DNA from: Sepiola atlantica
Lineage: Eukaryota; Mollusca; Cephalopoda; Sepiida; Sepiolidae
Reading direction: 5' to 3'
Length of the DNA: 64,000 nucleotides
NCBI GenBank assembly: GCA_963556195.1
Contig: CAUVYP010000244.1
Coordinates: forward strand, 3,906,001 to 3,970,000
Part shown: positions 44,455 to 56,400 of the stretch, piece by piece
Position numbering within the stretch: the first letter of the stretch is position 1
Layout of the letters: each line of letters opens with the position of its first letter
Translations under genes and position numbers: made by a program
The notes under the pieces: generated by a model
What the model was told of the DNA's origin: nothing
The model's database searches: none
The model's input: only the letters and a program-made list of their open reading frames with translations

Positions 44455-46100
44455 ATGTTAGAGAATATAGATACAATATAAAAGGGTATTCGTATGTAGA
44501 ATTCACAGAGTAAGTTGATGGGCGTATTCGCGAATCTATAAACCCACCCCTTAGGGGTCCATGGGGCAAATTTCATCAGGGGTGGAGGGGGGTCTTTTTC
44601 AGTTATTTTTCATTATATTTTATAGTAATTTGAAATTGCTGAGTCATATTGTAATTTAATTACGTAATAATTTGAAATAACTTTTAATTTAATTTAATGT
44701 TTCTTAGCGTCAATTCTATTTCCAGGGGCGGGGTAAGAAACAACGCCAAGATCCGTCACTAGCCGCCAGTGCCCGCCACTCTGTACGTACATAAATACCT
44801 GTACATTTTATAATATCTTATATAAGAAAAGTATTCGGCGTTGTCCTGCAAATAATTCCTTACGTACATAAAAAAATCAATGGATTTTACTGAAATTTAT
44901 TTTTTAGAGGATAGCTAAGGAAGAACGATAACTCACGGTTAAAAACACAATTTAGGTTTAAAGAATATACATATAAAAGGGTATTCTTATGTAAAATTCT
45001 TATGTAAAATTCACAGAGTAAGATGATGAGAGTATTCCCGAATCTATAAACCCACCCCTTAGGGGTCTATTGGGCAGATTTTATCAGGGAGGGGGGGGGG
45101 GGTCGTTTTCAATTATTTTTCATTCTATTTTATAATAATTAGAAAATGCTGAGTCATATTTTGCTTTAATTACTTAATACTTTGAATTAACTTTTAATTT
45201 TATTTAATGTTTCTTAGCGTCAATTCTATTTACATGGAGGGGGAAAGAAACTATGCGAAGGTCCGCCACTAGCCGTCACTCTGTACGTACACAAATATAT
45301 GTACACATTATAATATCTTACATAAGAAAAGTATTCTGTGTTGTCCTGCAAATTATACCTCAAGTACATAAAACAATTTATGGTTTTTAATGAAATTTAT
45401 TTGTTAGAGGATATCTAAGGAAGAAAGATAACTCACATTTAAATACACAATCTAGGTTTGTTTAGAAAAGGTTAGAGAATATAGATAAAATATAAAAGTG
45501 TATTCTTAGGTAAAATTCACAGAATAAGATGATGGGAGTATTGCCGAATCTCTACACCCACCCCGTAGGGGTCTATGGGGAAGACTTTATCAGGGGCGGT
45601 TGTTTTCAGTTATTTTTCATTCTATGTTATATTAATTTGAAAATGCGTAGTCATATTTTGCTTTAATTACGTAATAATTTGAGATAACTTTTTATTTTAT
45701 TTAAAGTTTCTTAGCGTCAATTCTATTTACATGGAGTGGGGTAAGAAACTATGTGAAGGTCTGCCACTAACCGCCACTCTGTACATACACAAATACATGT
45801 ACATGGACATTTTATAATATCTTATATAAGAAAAGTATTCGGCGTTGTCCGGCAAATTATTCCTCAAGTTCATAAAACAATTTATGGTTTTTAATGAAAT
45901 TTATTTGTTAGAGGATAGCTAAGGAAGAACGATAACTCACTTTTAAAAATACAATTTAGGTTTGTTTAAAAAAGGTTAGAAAATCTAGGTAACTTATAAA
46001 AGTGTATTTTTATGTAAAATCCACAGAGTAAGATGATGGGAGTATTGCCGAATCTCTACACCCAACCCGTAAGAGGTCTATGGGGCAGATTTTATCAGTA
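44455..46100 (+). repeat. ~500-bp tandem repeat, 3.2 copies
   Basis: Units start near 44455, 44958 and 45470, with a partial at 45970. Recurrent landmarks: TTTCTTAGCGTCAATTCTAT, AGAAAAGTATTC(G/T)G(C/T)GTTGTCC, TTAGAGGATA(G/T)CTAAGGAAGA and CCACCCC(T/G)TAGGGGTC. The units carry an (A)TTCGGCGTTGTCC phrase also present in the 53.5-kb satellite. No ORF. Confidence 0.9.
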
Positions 46101-46240
46101 TAGAACCCGGACATAGTTCTTGTGCAGTATATGACCCGGGACATGGCACTTGTGCAGTATATGACCCGGGGACTGGTACTTGTGCATTATATGACCCAGG
46201 CATGGTTCTTGTGCAGTATATGACCCAGGCATGGCACTTT
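46101..46240 (+). repeat. ~31-bp tandem repeat, about 5 copies
   Basis: Unit CTTGTGCAGTATATGACCC followed by GGGACATGGCA, ending in poly-T/G. A diverged cousin (TTCTGCAGAATAGG...) occurs at 48365-48470. Confidence 0.9.
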
Positions 46241-46758
46241 TTTTTTGGGGGGGGGGGGATTCAAAATTTTTTTTTTTTGAATTTCAACATTTTTTTCTCT
46301 TCTGATTATTATGCTCATCAAAAGGAGGGTGAATGTCTATGTTTGTATGTTTTTTTTTATCGCCCCGGCAACGCCGGGTAGCCATGCTAGTAGTTTATAT
46401 AAACATTCTTGCTTGCACACGTCTAAATTGTTTATATACGGCTCTAAAGCGATTATATAACATATGTATTGCTGGTAATTTTTCCTCTCATGTTAATAAA
46501 CTAAAACTTAGAGAATAACATGTGTTACCTTTAGAAAGTTAATAAAAATATATTTACAAAAAGGTAAACTAATTCAAATAACATTATACTTACTTTTATC
46601 TAATCTTCTTTCGCTTGGCTCGTCTTAAATAATCGCACGGCTGAAGGATTTATAAATTTAGTGGTTTGACGATTTAACGATCCCCGCAGAAAAATTCAAA
46701 GTGGCCACCTCGAAAAGCAGCTTCGCAGAAAATTCAAAGCGTGAAAAATAAAGACAAC
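46241..46758. other. no gene seen
   Basis: Homopolymer G and T tracts, then AT-rich sequence. A 61-codon frame at 46333 has no recognisable features and is not called. Confidence 0.4.
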
Positions 46759-46819
46759 TTCTACAACAGCGCCGATCTTTTTGAGATTAATTCTCAAAAA
46801 GATCGGCGCTGTTGTAGAA
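46759..46819. repeat. perfect 28-bp hairpin
   Basis: TTCTACAACAGCGCCGATCT...TTGAGA, a 5-base loop, then its exact reverse complement. It is preceded by duplicated (GC)AGAAAATTCAAAG units and followed by a repeated ACTTGTAGA. No T-tract terminator is expected in this context. Confidence 0.9.
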
Positions 46820-46879
46820 CTTGTAGAACTTGTAGAAAATTATTTTAATGTTACGATTTCAATTGAGGGGTTTGGCTCT

Positions 46880-47222
46880 CTCTTGATGTGTTTCTAACAC
46901 TAGTTTGTTTATTTTTCGACTTTTCACCGATTATCAAGAATTCTCGTACAGGGATCATGAACAGCCATTTTGTTTTGCGTTCTAACTGAAAAGGTGGACA
47001 CCAGGTTTGTTTTGAACAAAAAAAACGCTTTAAAATATGTTAAAACACAAATAAACTTATCCAGGTTAGTAGAAGAGTAACTTATCTTGCCTTTGGTAAC
47101 ATTTATTTGTTACCTATTTGTTTTTCTTGTTTGTTTTTAACCCCTTTTCGTTCTGTTAGCTGTCGTTATAAATGCCCCACTTGTTTTATGTTTGTTTTTA
47201 AACTAAAATAATTATTTATCGT
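46880..47222 (+). repeat. right arm of the 30.0-kb fold-back family
   Basis: Matches 30345-30600 closely (TCACCGATTATCAAGAATTC, GTTCTAACTGAAAAGGTGGA and CTTATCCAGGTTAGTAGAAG). The left arm is absent here. Confidence 0.8.
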
Positions 47223-47770
47223 TTTTTGGTACTTCTATCGATCCTGACCCAATTTCCGTGAATTTCGCGTCGGAAGCGTTCGGGCATGCTACGTAAACGC
47301 CCGAGAGATGACGAGCCGAATGGTAGCAGTCGACAATTTCGATATGTTGCTTCTATTTATCTACCTCCCACAGCGGTAAGATGTGACACAAGGTCGGGAA
47401 AGTAGGATTTGATAAACCAGCGCTCGAGAATTTGAGCACTCTGGCCATTTTTTAAAAATTGCCTGGGCAGCCCCGTCAGCATTCCCCGGTAGGGGCGCCT
47501 CAGGCGATTAGCAATAAACTAACCCCTTCTCAAAGGGCGAGAAGGCAAAGCCTGGGAGGGTGCACCTCCTAGAACTGCACAGGACAGACAACCAATAGAC
47601 CGGCGGAAATCAAGACCCGAAGGCCCAGACAATACCGGTCTATAGGGTGGGGTAAAACACCCATGTTGCTGCGTCCTAAGATTTTTAGTTATATTTTCAA
47701 GAAAAATTTAAAAAAAGACAAAAAACTAAAAAAAAACATAGCGAAATTACTGTTATCAAATAAATACATT
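47223..47770. repeat. arm of FB-1, host of a SINE insertion
   Basis: 47223-47351 matches the FB-1 left arm (GATCCTGACCCA, GGAAGCGTTCGG, GACGAGCC). After the SINE it continues with GCGTCCTAAGATTTTTAGTT and TATTTTCAAGAAA, as FB-1 does after 2800. Confidence 0.85.
47352..47662 (-). mobile_element. SINE copy B (311 bp), headless
   Basis: Flanked by an 8-bp duplication ATGTTGCT at 47344-47351 and 47663-47670. Its body matches copy A at 59174-59555, with GCCTGGGCAGCCCCGTC, ATTCCCCGGTAGGGGC and CTGCACAGGACAGAC (plus-strand readings). On the minus strand it begins about 20 nt downstream of where the U2 head ends in copy A and terminates in AGATAAATAGA. No protein is encoded. Mobilisation would need a LINE partner. 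Confidence 0.88.
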
Positions 47771-48599
47771 TTTGTTTTATTTTACTTAAACAAACAATGC
47801 TAAAAACAACTGGTTTGTCTATGTGTTTTTGTTGTTTTGTGGCATTGGTGAAGATCGGACGACTCTAAGCGGTGTCCGTTCGAAATTCTTTCCGATTTTA
47901 AAAACTTCCTGTTTTGTCTAATCGAATAAGTGTGATGCTTTCTAAGAAAATATAATGAAAGTTTTCTACTAAATTTTATTTTAAATAATTTATTTGACAA
48001 AAATAAATAATCACAGTTTAGTTTTTTTACACAGTTTGATTTTCTTTCGGAAAATAAAATGCAATGTTTTTTGCTAATGACATATTTTTATTTGAGGGAG
48101 GAAAAATAATAAAATAGGTTGTGTTAGATACTGGCCTCATGAGAATGGACGCATCTGTCGGAGATCAAATTTGACTTGCGCGATTGGTGATCTCATGCGA
48201 GTTCGGTTCGATGTGTTTCTCACGTTCACGATGACAGGTGATGCAACCTATAGGTTCACGAAGGTCAAGGGTTGAATCAGACTTGCGGGTTGGTCGCGAG
48301 ATTTGGTGGCGAGAGTTCCGCGTGGGTAAGTTGAATTGGGATTTTAATTAGTTCTGACTTGGAGTGCATCTACAGTATAGGCCCCAGCATCGGGGGTGCT
48401 TCTACAATATAGGACCCGGAGGCTTCTGCAGAATAGGGGCATGGGTGCTTCTGTAGTAGGGTAGGTCGATTTTGGAATCATAATAAGTGAATAGATGGGA
48501 AAGGTGCAAATTTCCATAAATATTCACCACACAAAATATTTTTCTTCAAAATTTTGTCGTTTTTGAGGAATTGCTCTTTAAGTGTGCGTTAACTTACTG
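47771..48599. other. AT-rich stretch with short G-rich repeats
   Basis: 48365-48470 has three to four imperfect copies of (C)AATATAGGACCCGG...GGTGCTTCTGCAG-like units. No gene supported. Confidence 0.4.
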
Positions 48600-48965
48600 T
48601 GGCAGAAAAATAAAATAAGAAAAAAGTTTTGACTGTAATTCAACCGAACTGAATTTCGTGCAACCCACTTTCTGCCTTTTTCTCCAAACGTTTTTACTGT
48701 CTTTCACATTCCAACAAAGTTTCGTGCAACCCACTTTCTGCCTTTCTCTCTCCAATCCAAAATCGCTTCTCGCCTTCACAGCTGTCCTCTTGATTAATCT
48801 CACCTAATATCCACATATGCAAATCGCATAAACACCTGCACCTATGAAGAGAAGCCCTTTTTAAATTTGCATACGACATGCAAAACACCTCCTTCTTTTT
48901 CCTGATGGGGCGTGTTCCTCTTTATTGTCACAGTGTGAAAAAATCTAAGATTCTGTTAAGGACAC
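48600..48965 (-). repeat. possible solo LTR or duplicated leader
   Basis: TTTCGTGCAACCCACTTTCTG occurs twice at 62-bp spacing. Minus-strand reading starts TGTGACAATAAAGAGG with AATAAA and TTTAAAAAGGGC. No second LTR, primer site or clear target duplication was found, so this is tentative. Confidence 0.25.
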
Positions 48966-50229
48966 GGTGTTACTTAACAATTTAGCCGGTAAAGTTAAGA
49001 CCAGACATGATAGCAAATAAATGCAGTACATATATGTAAGAGTATTTTTATATGCAAATATCGATACTGTTCTCAATCAATCGAATAATAGTTACACAAA
49101 ATTGAAATACTGTTAAATATTTTATCTAGAATACAAATTATTATTTTAGAATCTGGTCAAATTTGTATCAAGGTAATTATTTCCATGGACCGTAATAAGT
49201 TATCTCCCTTTTGTTTATCTTGCTATGTTGCCAAACATCGTTCAATAATACAAAACAAAAGTAATATATTATATATTTTTAATTAAAATAGACTTATTTA
49301 AAACGTATTTAATATATATTTTTATAATGACTTGTAATTTTCTTTCATGTAAGAAGTTATCGTTTTTTTTTCACACGTGGAATTAGAGCGTTCGGTCGTT
49401 TACTAGATAAGTCGTATCTTTTAATACAATGTATTTTGTTTTTAAATTTAAAAAAGACTTAATTATTCAAAAATAAAATGTTTTAATGAGCACTGTTGTA
49501 ATTTGTTTCGATTTTCAAAGTTATTGTTTAGCATTCTTAAAATTCAAAGTGTATATCTGTTCTATCATCGGTCAGAGAAGCTCCTGCTAGACTGGGTAAT
49601 TTTTATTTTTGTTCCCATCAACAGTTTTCCCACATGAAAAAACGATTTTTCATCGACCTCTACCTTTGTTTTACAACATTTTAATTAAATCTATATTTTT
49701 TAATTAAAATAGACTTACTTATTTAAAAAATGATGTAATAAGCAGTGTTTTAATTATTTTATATTTTCAAATTTATTGTTTTTCATTCTTTAATTTTAAA
49801 GTTCTGTCCTCGGTCAATAAAACAGAGATCCTCCTAGACTAAGGTAATTCAATGTCCTTGCTTTTTCCCCACCTGAAAAATCCACTTTGTGTCTCAGTCT
49901 GACCTCGTGGGGAGGCGGCAAGTAAATAGACTTAATTACTTAAAAAAGGGTGGTGTATTTTTTATTTAAAAAGTTGTTCACAAAACTTTCCACGTGAATT
50001 TCTTCAGTATATTTTAATCAAATCTATTTTTTTTTTATTAAAATAGATTTAATTATTAAAAAATAAATCACTGGTAATGTTTCATTTTTAAATTTGTCAC
50101 TATTTACCAAGGCCAAAACGACTCCAGTATAAAGATGGGTGGATTTTATTTTTTCTTATTTTATTTTCAATTTGGAAATATTCATTCAATATGTGAAACT
50201 TCTGATATTCCACAATATATTTTCTTTTA
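48966..50229. other. AT-rich upstream region of the 50-kb gene relic
   Basis: Two related blocks at 49570-49640 and 49800-49930 carry CGGTCA...CTCCT(G/A)CTAGACT(G/A) and CCCAC(A/C)TGAAAAA phrases; the second ends in CCTCGTGGGGAGGCGG. These recur in the leader at 12.15-12.37 kb and near 61335. Possibly promoter or 5' UTR sequence of a repeat family. Confidence 0.4.
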
Positions 50230-52905
50230 AGATATTTCAAGAAAAATGGTTGGAAAAAAAACGCACAATTTCGACTCGCAGTACTGACGCCAGAAAATTT
50301 TCAGGTCCACCTGCCCCATTAAATAAAATGGAACCCCTAATTTTTCGACAAGTTATCCAATACAGTTATTTCCTTATAAATACATGTCCACACTTGTCAG
50401 ATTTTTCTATTTCTACATTAATAGCAAAGGACATAATTGGCATTTGGAAGCCAGTAAACCATCGTTTACCTCTATTAAGTGAAATATCTATTGCCAGTAA
50501 AGTGAATATCATAAGCTTCCGAAAAGCAAAACAAATAAATAGAAAATCTCTCCCTGCAGCCCAAGAAAAACATTTACAGGAAAAGCTAGACACACTGTTT
50601 GACATTGCTTCTTGTACGTGTAAACTGCCTATTTTAAGCTGTGATGACAAAAATGTGAAGTGCAACAAAGAACTAAGCACACATACTTTGTACTTGTCCT
50701 TTGGAAAAAAAGGTAAGATTATTTTTTCTTTTTTTAACTATGTTCGAATAACAAAGTCATTTACATCTTAAATTAAATGGATTTTCATACTTGTATTTAA
50801 TATTTAAACAAATGTAAAAAAACAACTCTTATTATTTTCTTTTGAAATACTATTGTGATGTTGATGTTTGTTAACAAAATTAAAATTTGATATTTCAGGT
50901 TCCAGTGGAAGACAGGGAATATTTGAAAGATCAAAACAGGACTGAAGGGCACTTTCCAGCTTGGCCCAATAGACAAAGCTGCCATAAAAAAATGTAAAAA
51001 GAAAACAAAAAGATTGGAACGACAAAAGAAATTAGGTTCATCACCTAATGATGCATCAACATCTCATGCCCAGGATGCTGTTCTTTCCCACTCCAGTCCT
51101 GATAGTGATTTAACAGAAATTGATTATTTTCAGCCTGAGACACCTTTTCCGGGACCTTACAGTCTTATTAAAATTCCTCGATATGCTATGGAATTAATTA
51201 GGGGTGATGTTTCTTCCAACCTTTGAGCCAGCCTTTCTAACGCCTTTCTTTTAGACTTAGATGCCATGGGTCTTCTCAAATCTAATGCCAATATAAAAGG
51301 TATCATAATTGATAAATGTAAAATAGATAGAGCAAAGGCAAGAATGAAAGAAAATGTCCATCAAAGACATGATGAAACAGTGGAAAACCTTGTTTGCATT
51401 GGGGTTGATGGAAGAAATGATAAAGACACACTGTTGTATAAAGAGATTTTGGGGCCAAATGGAGAGAAAATATTAAATAAGCAAAGGGACCAGAACGTCA
51501 CTTGACCTTCACAGAGGAGATGGAACACAAAAGTGAATACCTCACTCATAGGATTATCCCTAATAATGGTGCAACTGGTGATATTCTTGCAGAGTAAGTT
51601 TCTGGTGGTTTGAAAGAATACAACAGTGTATCTACAATTAAGGCTATTTTAGTAGACAACACGAATACAAATACAGGTTGTGAGGCTGGACTTGTAACAC
51701 TTGATTTGAGAAGAAAATACAGAGAAAATTACACACCATTGACTGCTCTTTACATCAAAATGCACTTCCCTTTAGAGCTCTTTTTAAATATATCGATGGA
51801 ACCACAAGAAGTTCTACAACTTTCACTGATCCTCCAGGTAAATTATCTGGTAATGACTATAACAATTTATCTTAAGTAGCATTTACACCAGTTGGTTGTC
51901 CTCTGGATGTTCGTTTTACTACTGAGGAAATAGCGAACTAACCTGTGACCAGAGACTTCTATTAGAATATACAATAGGGATTTCTAGAGGAAAAGTTGAC
52001 CCTGAATTTGCTGCATGGAAAATTGGGCCTATAAATCAGGCAAGATACTAAACTTAAGTCATCAAACTAATGTGCTTATGGATACAAGGTGCTTATCCAC
52101 AAGAAATGGCTGGCAAACTTCACAGCCTAATTAGATACATAATCGAAGTATATACAGTTAGCTGGTTTGAAATAAAAAGGGATAATAAGTTTCATAACCA
52201 GCAATTGTATATTTTCAATATGATCAATAGGATCAAGAAACAGCCACCTGAAATACAACACATTGCATTAAAAAATTTACAGCATAATGCTTTTGCTTTA
52301 CTGCCTGAAAATGTGTTGTATGCGATGGTAAGATCAAACGAACTGGCTGTGAGGGAAGAAGCAATAAAAAATTTTTTGTCTATTATGTAAGTAAATATTT
52401 CTTCATATAAAATTGATTAATTTGGTTATGTCGATTCATCGAATCATTTTAAATTTCGAATTTCATTATAAAAATTAAAGTAGGTAGGATTACATTTTTA
52501 AATTAACTCAAAAAATTAACTTTTATATTTTTTCAGGAGTGGGGAGCCAGCCAATAAAAGATTAAAAAAAAATAACACACATAAACTTTAACGGCAATCA
52601 TTGGTATGAATTGATTAACCTTTCGCAAAATGGAGTTTGCGAACCAGCATTTACAGAATCATTTTCTGAAGATGAACTTTTGGACTCACTCATGAATGGA
52701 ACAAAGCTGAAGTTGTCAGCTGTGTCCTCACATTTTCAAAGTGTTGAGAGGACAGTCAATTTAACAACAGAAGCTTCCCAATCAGTATTTGGGGTTGAAG
52801 CAAGATACAAACATATACTTGCAAAGGTGTTGTTTCATAAAATGAGGCCTTCATTTGCTTCTAAGGGATCATATATAGATAAATTTAATACCATATGTTA
52901 ATTGC
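50230..52905 (+). pseudogene. intron-containing RNase H-like transposase-family gene, broken
   Basis: Exon 1 (about 50230-50714) reads KRTISTRSTDARKFSG...KLDTLFDIASCTCKLP...YLSFGKKG. A GT-AG intron covers about 50715-50898. Exon 2 starts GSSGRQGIFERSKQD and loses frame near 50940. Later segments: 51014-51226; 51240-51505 with ENLVCIGVDGRNDKDTLLYKE; and 51610 onward with ILVDNTNTNTGCEAGLVTL, then an HQNELPFRALFKYIDGTTRS-like block. 52070-52390 ends at a GTAAGT donor; its partner AG is near 52535. The last exon, about 52560-52901, includes FQSVERTVNLTTEASQSVFG. Stops at 51226 and 51505 and several frameshifts show decay. The spaced Asp motifs (GVDGR, VDNTNTN) suggest an RNase H-like nuclease fold. 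Similar unnamed proteins recur in invertebrate genomes by my recall; transposon origin is inferred. Confidence 0.6.
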
Positions 52906-53489
52906 AGACACAATTATTTTTATAATGCATTATTGTACATAATTTACATTTTCAGTCTGACACTTATTAGATACATTTTGTTTTACTTAGTTTTCATTTT
53001 CAAATCTCTCCCATGGGTTTTTTGAGAAATGTTAAAATTAAAATTGTGTTTTCTAAATCTAATGATCCTCTATTTTGAACCCAGAAGTATACAATTTTGT
53101 TGTTTGTCTCATTTATAACAAAAAGTAATTATCTGTTCTTTCAAAATGTTATCACTGTTCCTACTTAATTAATAAGGTAAAAATTAGAATGTCAGTGCTG
53201 AGTATGGGGGGGGGGGATATACAATTTTTAATTCTAGTTACCTTTTATTTATTTGACTTTATTCATAGAACTTTTTAATAGAACAAAACGACAACCTTTT
53301 CTGGTTTAAACATTGAAATTTATAAATTTTCTAACCATTTCATCGGCTAAATGTTTCACAAATGAGGATTGCTCAGTACATTTATGGAGACGATCTTTGA
53401 TTCCATTTCCTCAAAAAAAGTTCAAGTAAAAGATCTAATTTTTGGTATGAGTATTTATTATACCAATACACAACTTTCCTTACTAAACT
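52906..53489. other. AT-rich 3' flank, no gene seen
   Basis: No further exon recognised. A G10 run lies near 53207. Confidence 0.45.
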
Positions 53490-54188
53490 TGATTTTCTAA
53501 GTATTCGGCGTTGTCCGGGAGTAAAGTGCTCAATATCCGAGATAGAGCTACTGTATTTATAGGTTTGTATAATATTTTAACAGCATCTACGCTTCTTGTC
53601 GGACTATTGTGCAGATGAAAAGGAGGAGGAATAGGTAAGAGGTGTTTTTGTAGTACTCTGGATGCCTCCTTACTTTTCAAAGTACTCGGCATTGTCCGGG
53701 AGAAAAGTGCTCAATATCCTAGATAGAGCTACTGTAGTGATAAGTTTGTATAATATTTTAATGCCATCTTCGTTCCCCTTTGGACTATTGTACACATGGA
53801 AATGAGGGGAAATCGGTAAGAGTGATTTCAGTAGTGCTCTGGAGGCCTCCTTGATTTTCTAAATACTTGGCGTTGTCCGGGATAAAAGTGCTCAATATCC
53901 TAGATGGAGCTGCGTAAGTGATAGATTTGTATAACATTTTAACAGCATCTACACTTCTTTTCAGACTATTGTGCACATGGAAATGAGGGAAAATCAGTAA
54001 CAGTGATTTAAGTAGTGCTCTGGAGGCCTTCTTGATTTACTAAGTACTCGATGTTGTCCGGGAGTAAAAGTGCTCAATATCCTAGATAGAGCTGCTGCAG
54101 TGATAGGTTTGTACAACATTTTAACAGCATCTACACTTCTTTTCGGACTATTGTGCAGATGAAAAGGAGGGGGGATCAGTAAGAATGA
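53490..54188 (+). repeat. ~180-bp satellite, block 1 (about 4 copies)
   Basis: Each unit has ACTCGGCGTTGTCCGGGAGA, TGCTCAATATCCTAGATAGA, TATAATATTTTAAC and GGACTATTGTGCAGATGAAA. Units begin near 53500, 53684, 53864 and 54042. Interrupted at 54189. Confidence 0.93.
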
Positions 54189-54858
54189 TTTTTTTTAACT
54201 TAAAATATTTCTTAGGTTTGGGGGAGAGTAAAAAAAAATTCGGAGGGTGGTGCTGGAGAGCTTGTGGGTGGGTGTCGTGGAAAATTTTAGGGGTCGGGCC
54301 AAACTTTTTAGAGGGTCGGGCAATTTAAAAAAATTTTTTTTTTAACTTAAAATATTTCTTATGGTTTGGGGAGAGTTAAAATCAAAATTGGGGGGGGGGG
54401 GCTGGAGAGATTGGGGGTCGGGGAAAATTTTAGGGGTCAAGCTAAACTTTTTAGACGGTCTGGGCAAATTATTTTTTCTTTTTGTTTTTTTTGAACTTAA
54501 AATATTTCTCAGGGTTGGGGGAGAGTAAAAAAATATAGGTTGGGTAAGGGCTTGAGAGATTTGGGGGTCGGGGAAAATTTTAGAGGGCGGGCCAAACTTT
54601 TTAGGGGATCGGGCCAAATTTTTTTTTTTTTCAAATTAAAATATTTCTCAGGGTTGCAGGAGAGTAAAACAAAATTGGGGGGTGGGGCTTGAGAGATTTG
54701 GGGGTCGTGGAAAATTTTAGGGGTCGGGTCAAACTTATTAGGGGGTCGGCCAAATTTTTTTTTTCTTTTAGGAACTTAAAATATTTCTCATGGTTGGGGA
54801 GAGTAAAAACAAAATTGGGGGGGGGTCGGGGAAAATTTTAGTGGTCGGGCAAAACTAT
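54189..54858 (+). repeat. ~120-bp G-rich tandem array inside the satellite
   Basis: Five units of AACTTAAAATATTTCTCAGG followed by TTGGGGGAGAGTAAAA, poly-G and GGTCGGGGAAAATTTTAGGG. It replaces satellite sequence between 54189 and about 54858, where the satellite resumes mid-unit at GTGCTCAATATCC. Similar weaker units appear at 55990-56340. Confidence 0.9.
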
Positions 54859-55830
54859 TAGTGCTCAATATCCTAGATAGAGCTGCTGCAGTGATAAATT
54901 TGTATAATATTTTAACACCATTTACGTTTTTTTTCTCGGAATATTGTGAAGATGAACAGGAGGGGTTATCATAAGAGTGATTTTAGTAGTGCTGTGGATG
55001 CCTCCTTGATTTTCTAAGTACTCGGCGTTGTCCGGGAGAAAAATGCTCAATATCCTAGATAGAGCTACTGTAGTAATAAGTTTGTATAATATTTTAACAG
55101 CATCTACACTTCTTGTCGAACTATTGTGCAGATGAAAAGGAGGAGGAATCGGTAAGAATGGCTTTAGTTGTGCTCTTGATGTCTCCTTGATTTTCTATTG
55201 ACTCGGCGTTGTCCGGGAGAAAACTGCTCAATATCATAGAGCTACTGTAGTGATAAGTTTGTATAATATTTTAACAGCATCTACGCTTCTTGTCGAACTA
55301 TTGTGCAGATGAAAAGGAGGAGGAATCGGTAAGAATGGCTTTAGTTGTGCTCTTGATGTCTCCTTGATTTTCTATTGACTCGGCGTTGTCCGGGAGAAAA
55401 CTGCTCAATATCTTAGATAGAGCTACTGTAGTAATAAGTTTGTATAATATTTTAACAGCATCTACGCTTCTTGTCGAACTATTGTGCAGATGAAAAGGAG
55501 GAGGAATCGGTAAGAATGGCTTTAGTTGGGCTCTTGATGTCTCCTTGATTTTCTATTGACTCGGCGTTGTCCGGGAGAAAAGTGCACAATATCCTAGATA
55601 GAGATACTGCAGTGATAAGTTTGTATAATATTTTAACGCCATCTACGTTTCTCTTCGGACTATTGTGCAGATGAAAAGGCAGGGGGATCAGTAAGAGTGA
55701 TTTCAGTAATGCTCTGGAGGCCTTATTGACTTTCTAAATACTCGGTGTTGTCCGGGAGAAAAGTGCTCAAAATCCTAGATAGAGCTACTGTATTTATAGG
55801 TTTGCATAGTATTTTAACACAATCTAGGAT
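54859..55830 (+). repeat. ~180-bp satellite, block 2 (about 5.5 copies)
   Basis: Resumes the unit of block 1. The copies at about 55195 and 55375 are almost identical to each other, indicating recent local duplication. Ends at 55830 in a TCTTACGTCATAG sequence. Confidence 0.93.
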
Positions 55831-56400
55831 TCTCTTACGTCATAGTAATAGGTACATGACGTCATCGTTATAGGTTTTGAATATTTTTTTCAACCTACTT
55901 ATTATTGCGCACATGACGTCATAGTAATAGGTATAAGACGTCATCCTTATAGGTTTTGAATTTTTAGAATGGAATAAATTTTTTTTGTGGGGGGATGATT
56001 TTTTTTCTTCTTTATTAAACTAAATATATTTCTATGTATGGAGAGGGTAAAAAATAAACTGGGGGGGGAAAACATTTTTTTGTGTTTCATCAAAAATATT
56101 TATATGTATGGGAGAGGATGAAAAAAACATTTTGGGGTGGGGGTAAAAATTTTTTCCTTTTTAAAAAAATTCTATGTATGCGGGAGGTTAAAAAATTGTT
56201 GACCCCCCGTGAACAATTTTTTTTTCTTTTTTTTTCTACATTAAAAATATTTCTAACTATGGGGAAGAATGAAAAAAAATTTTGGGGGGGGTGGCAAAAA
56301 AAATTATTTTTATCTTTTTTTAAGTAAAAATATTTATATTTATGATAGTGACAATACATGAATGAACACAATTTGTTTTTTTCTGACACGACAAGGGCGC
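55831..56400. repeat. GACGTCAT duplications and G-rich degenerate tandem units
   Basis: 55840-55965 holds two copies of GACGTCAT...TTATAGGTTTTGAAT with GTCATAGTAATAGGTA. 55990-56340 holds about four degraded units of ATTTCTATGTATGG(G/A)AGAGG...poly-G, related to the array at 54189. Frames over this region are repeat artefacts. Confidence 0.8.

Noticed and set aside
47352..47662. U2 3'-domain homology in the SINE body
   Set aside because: Short matches such as CTGGTATTG and GGTGCACCC are not colinear with U2 and are best taken as chance.
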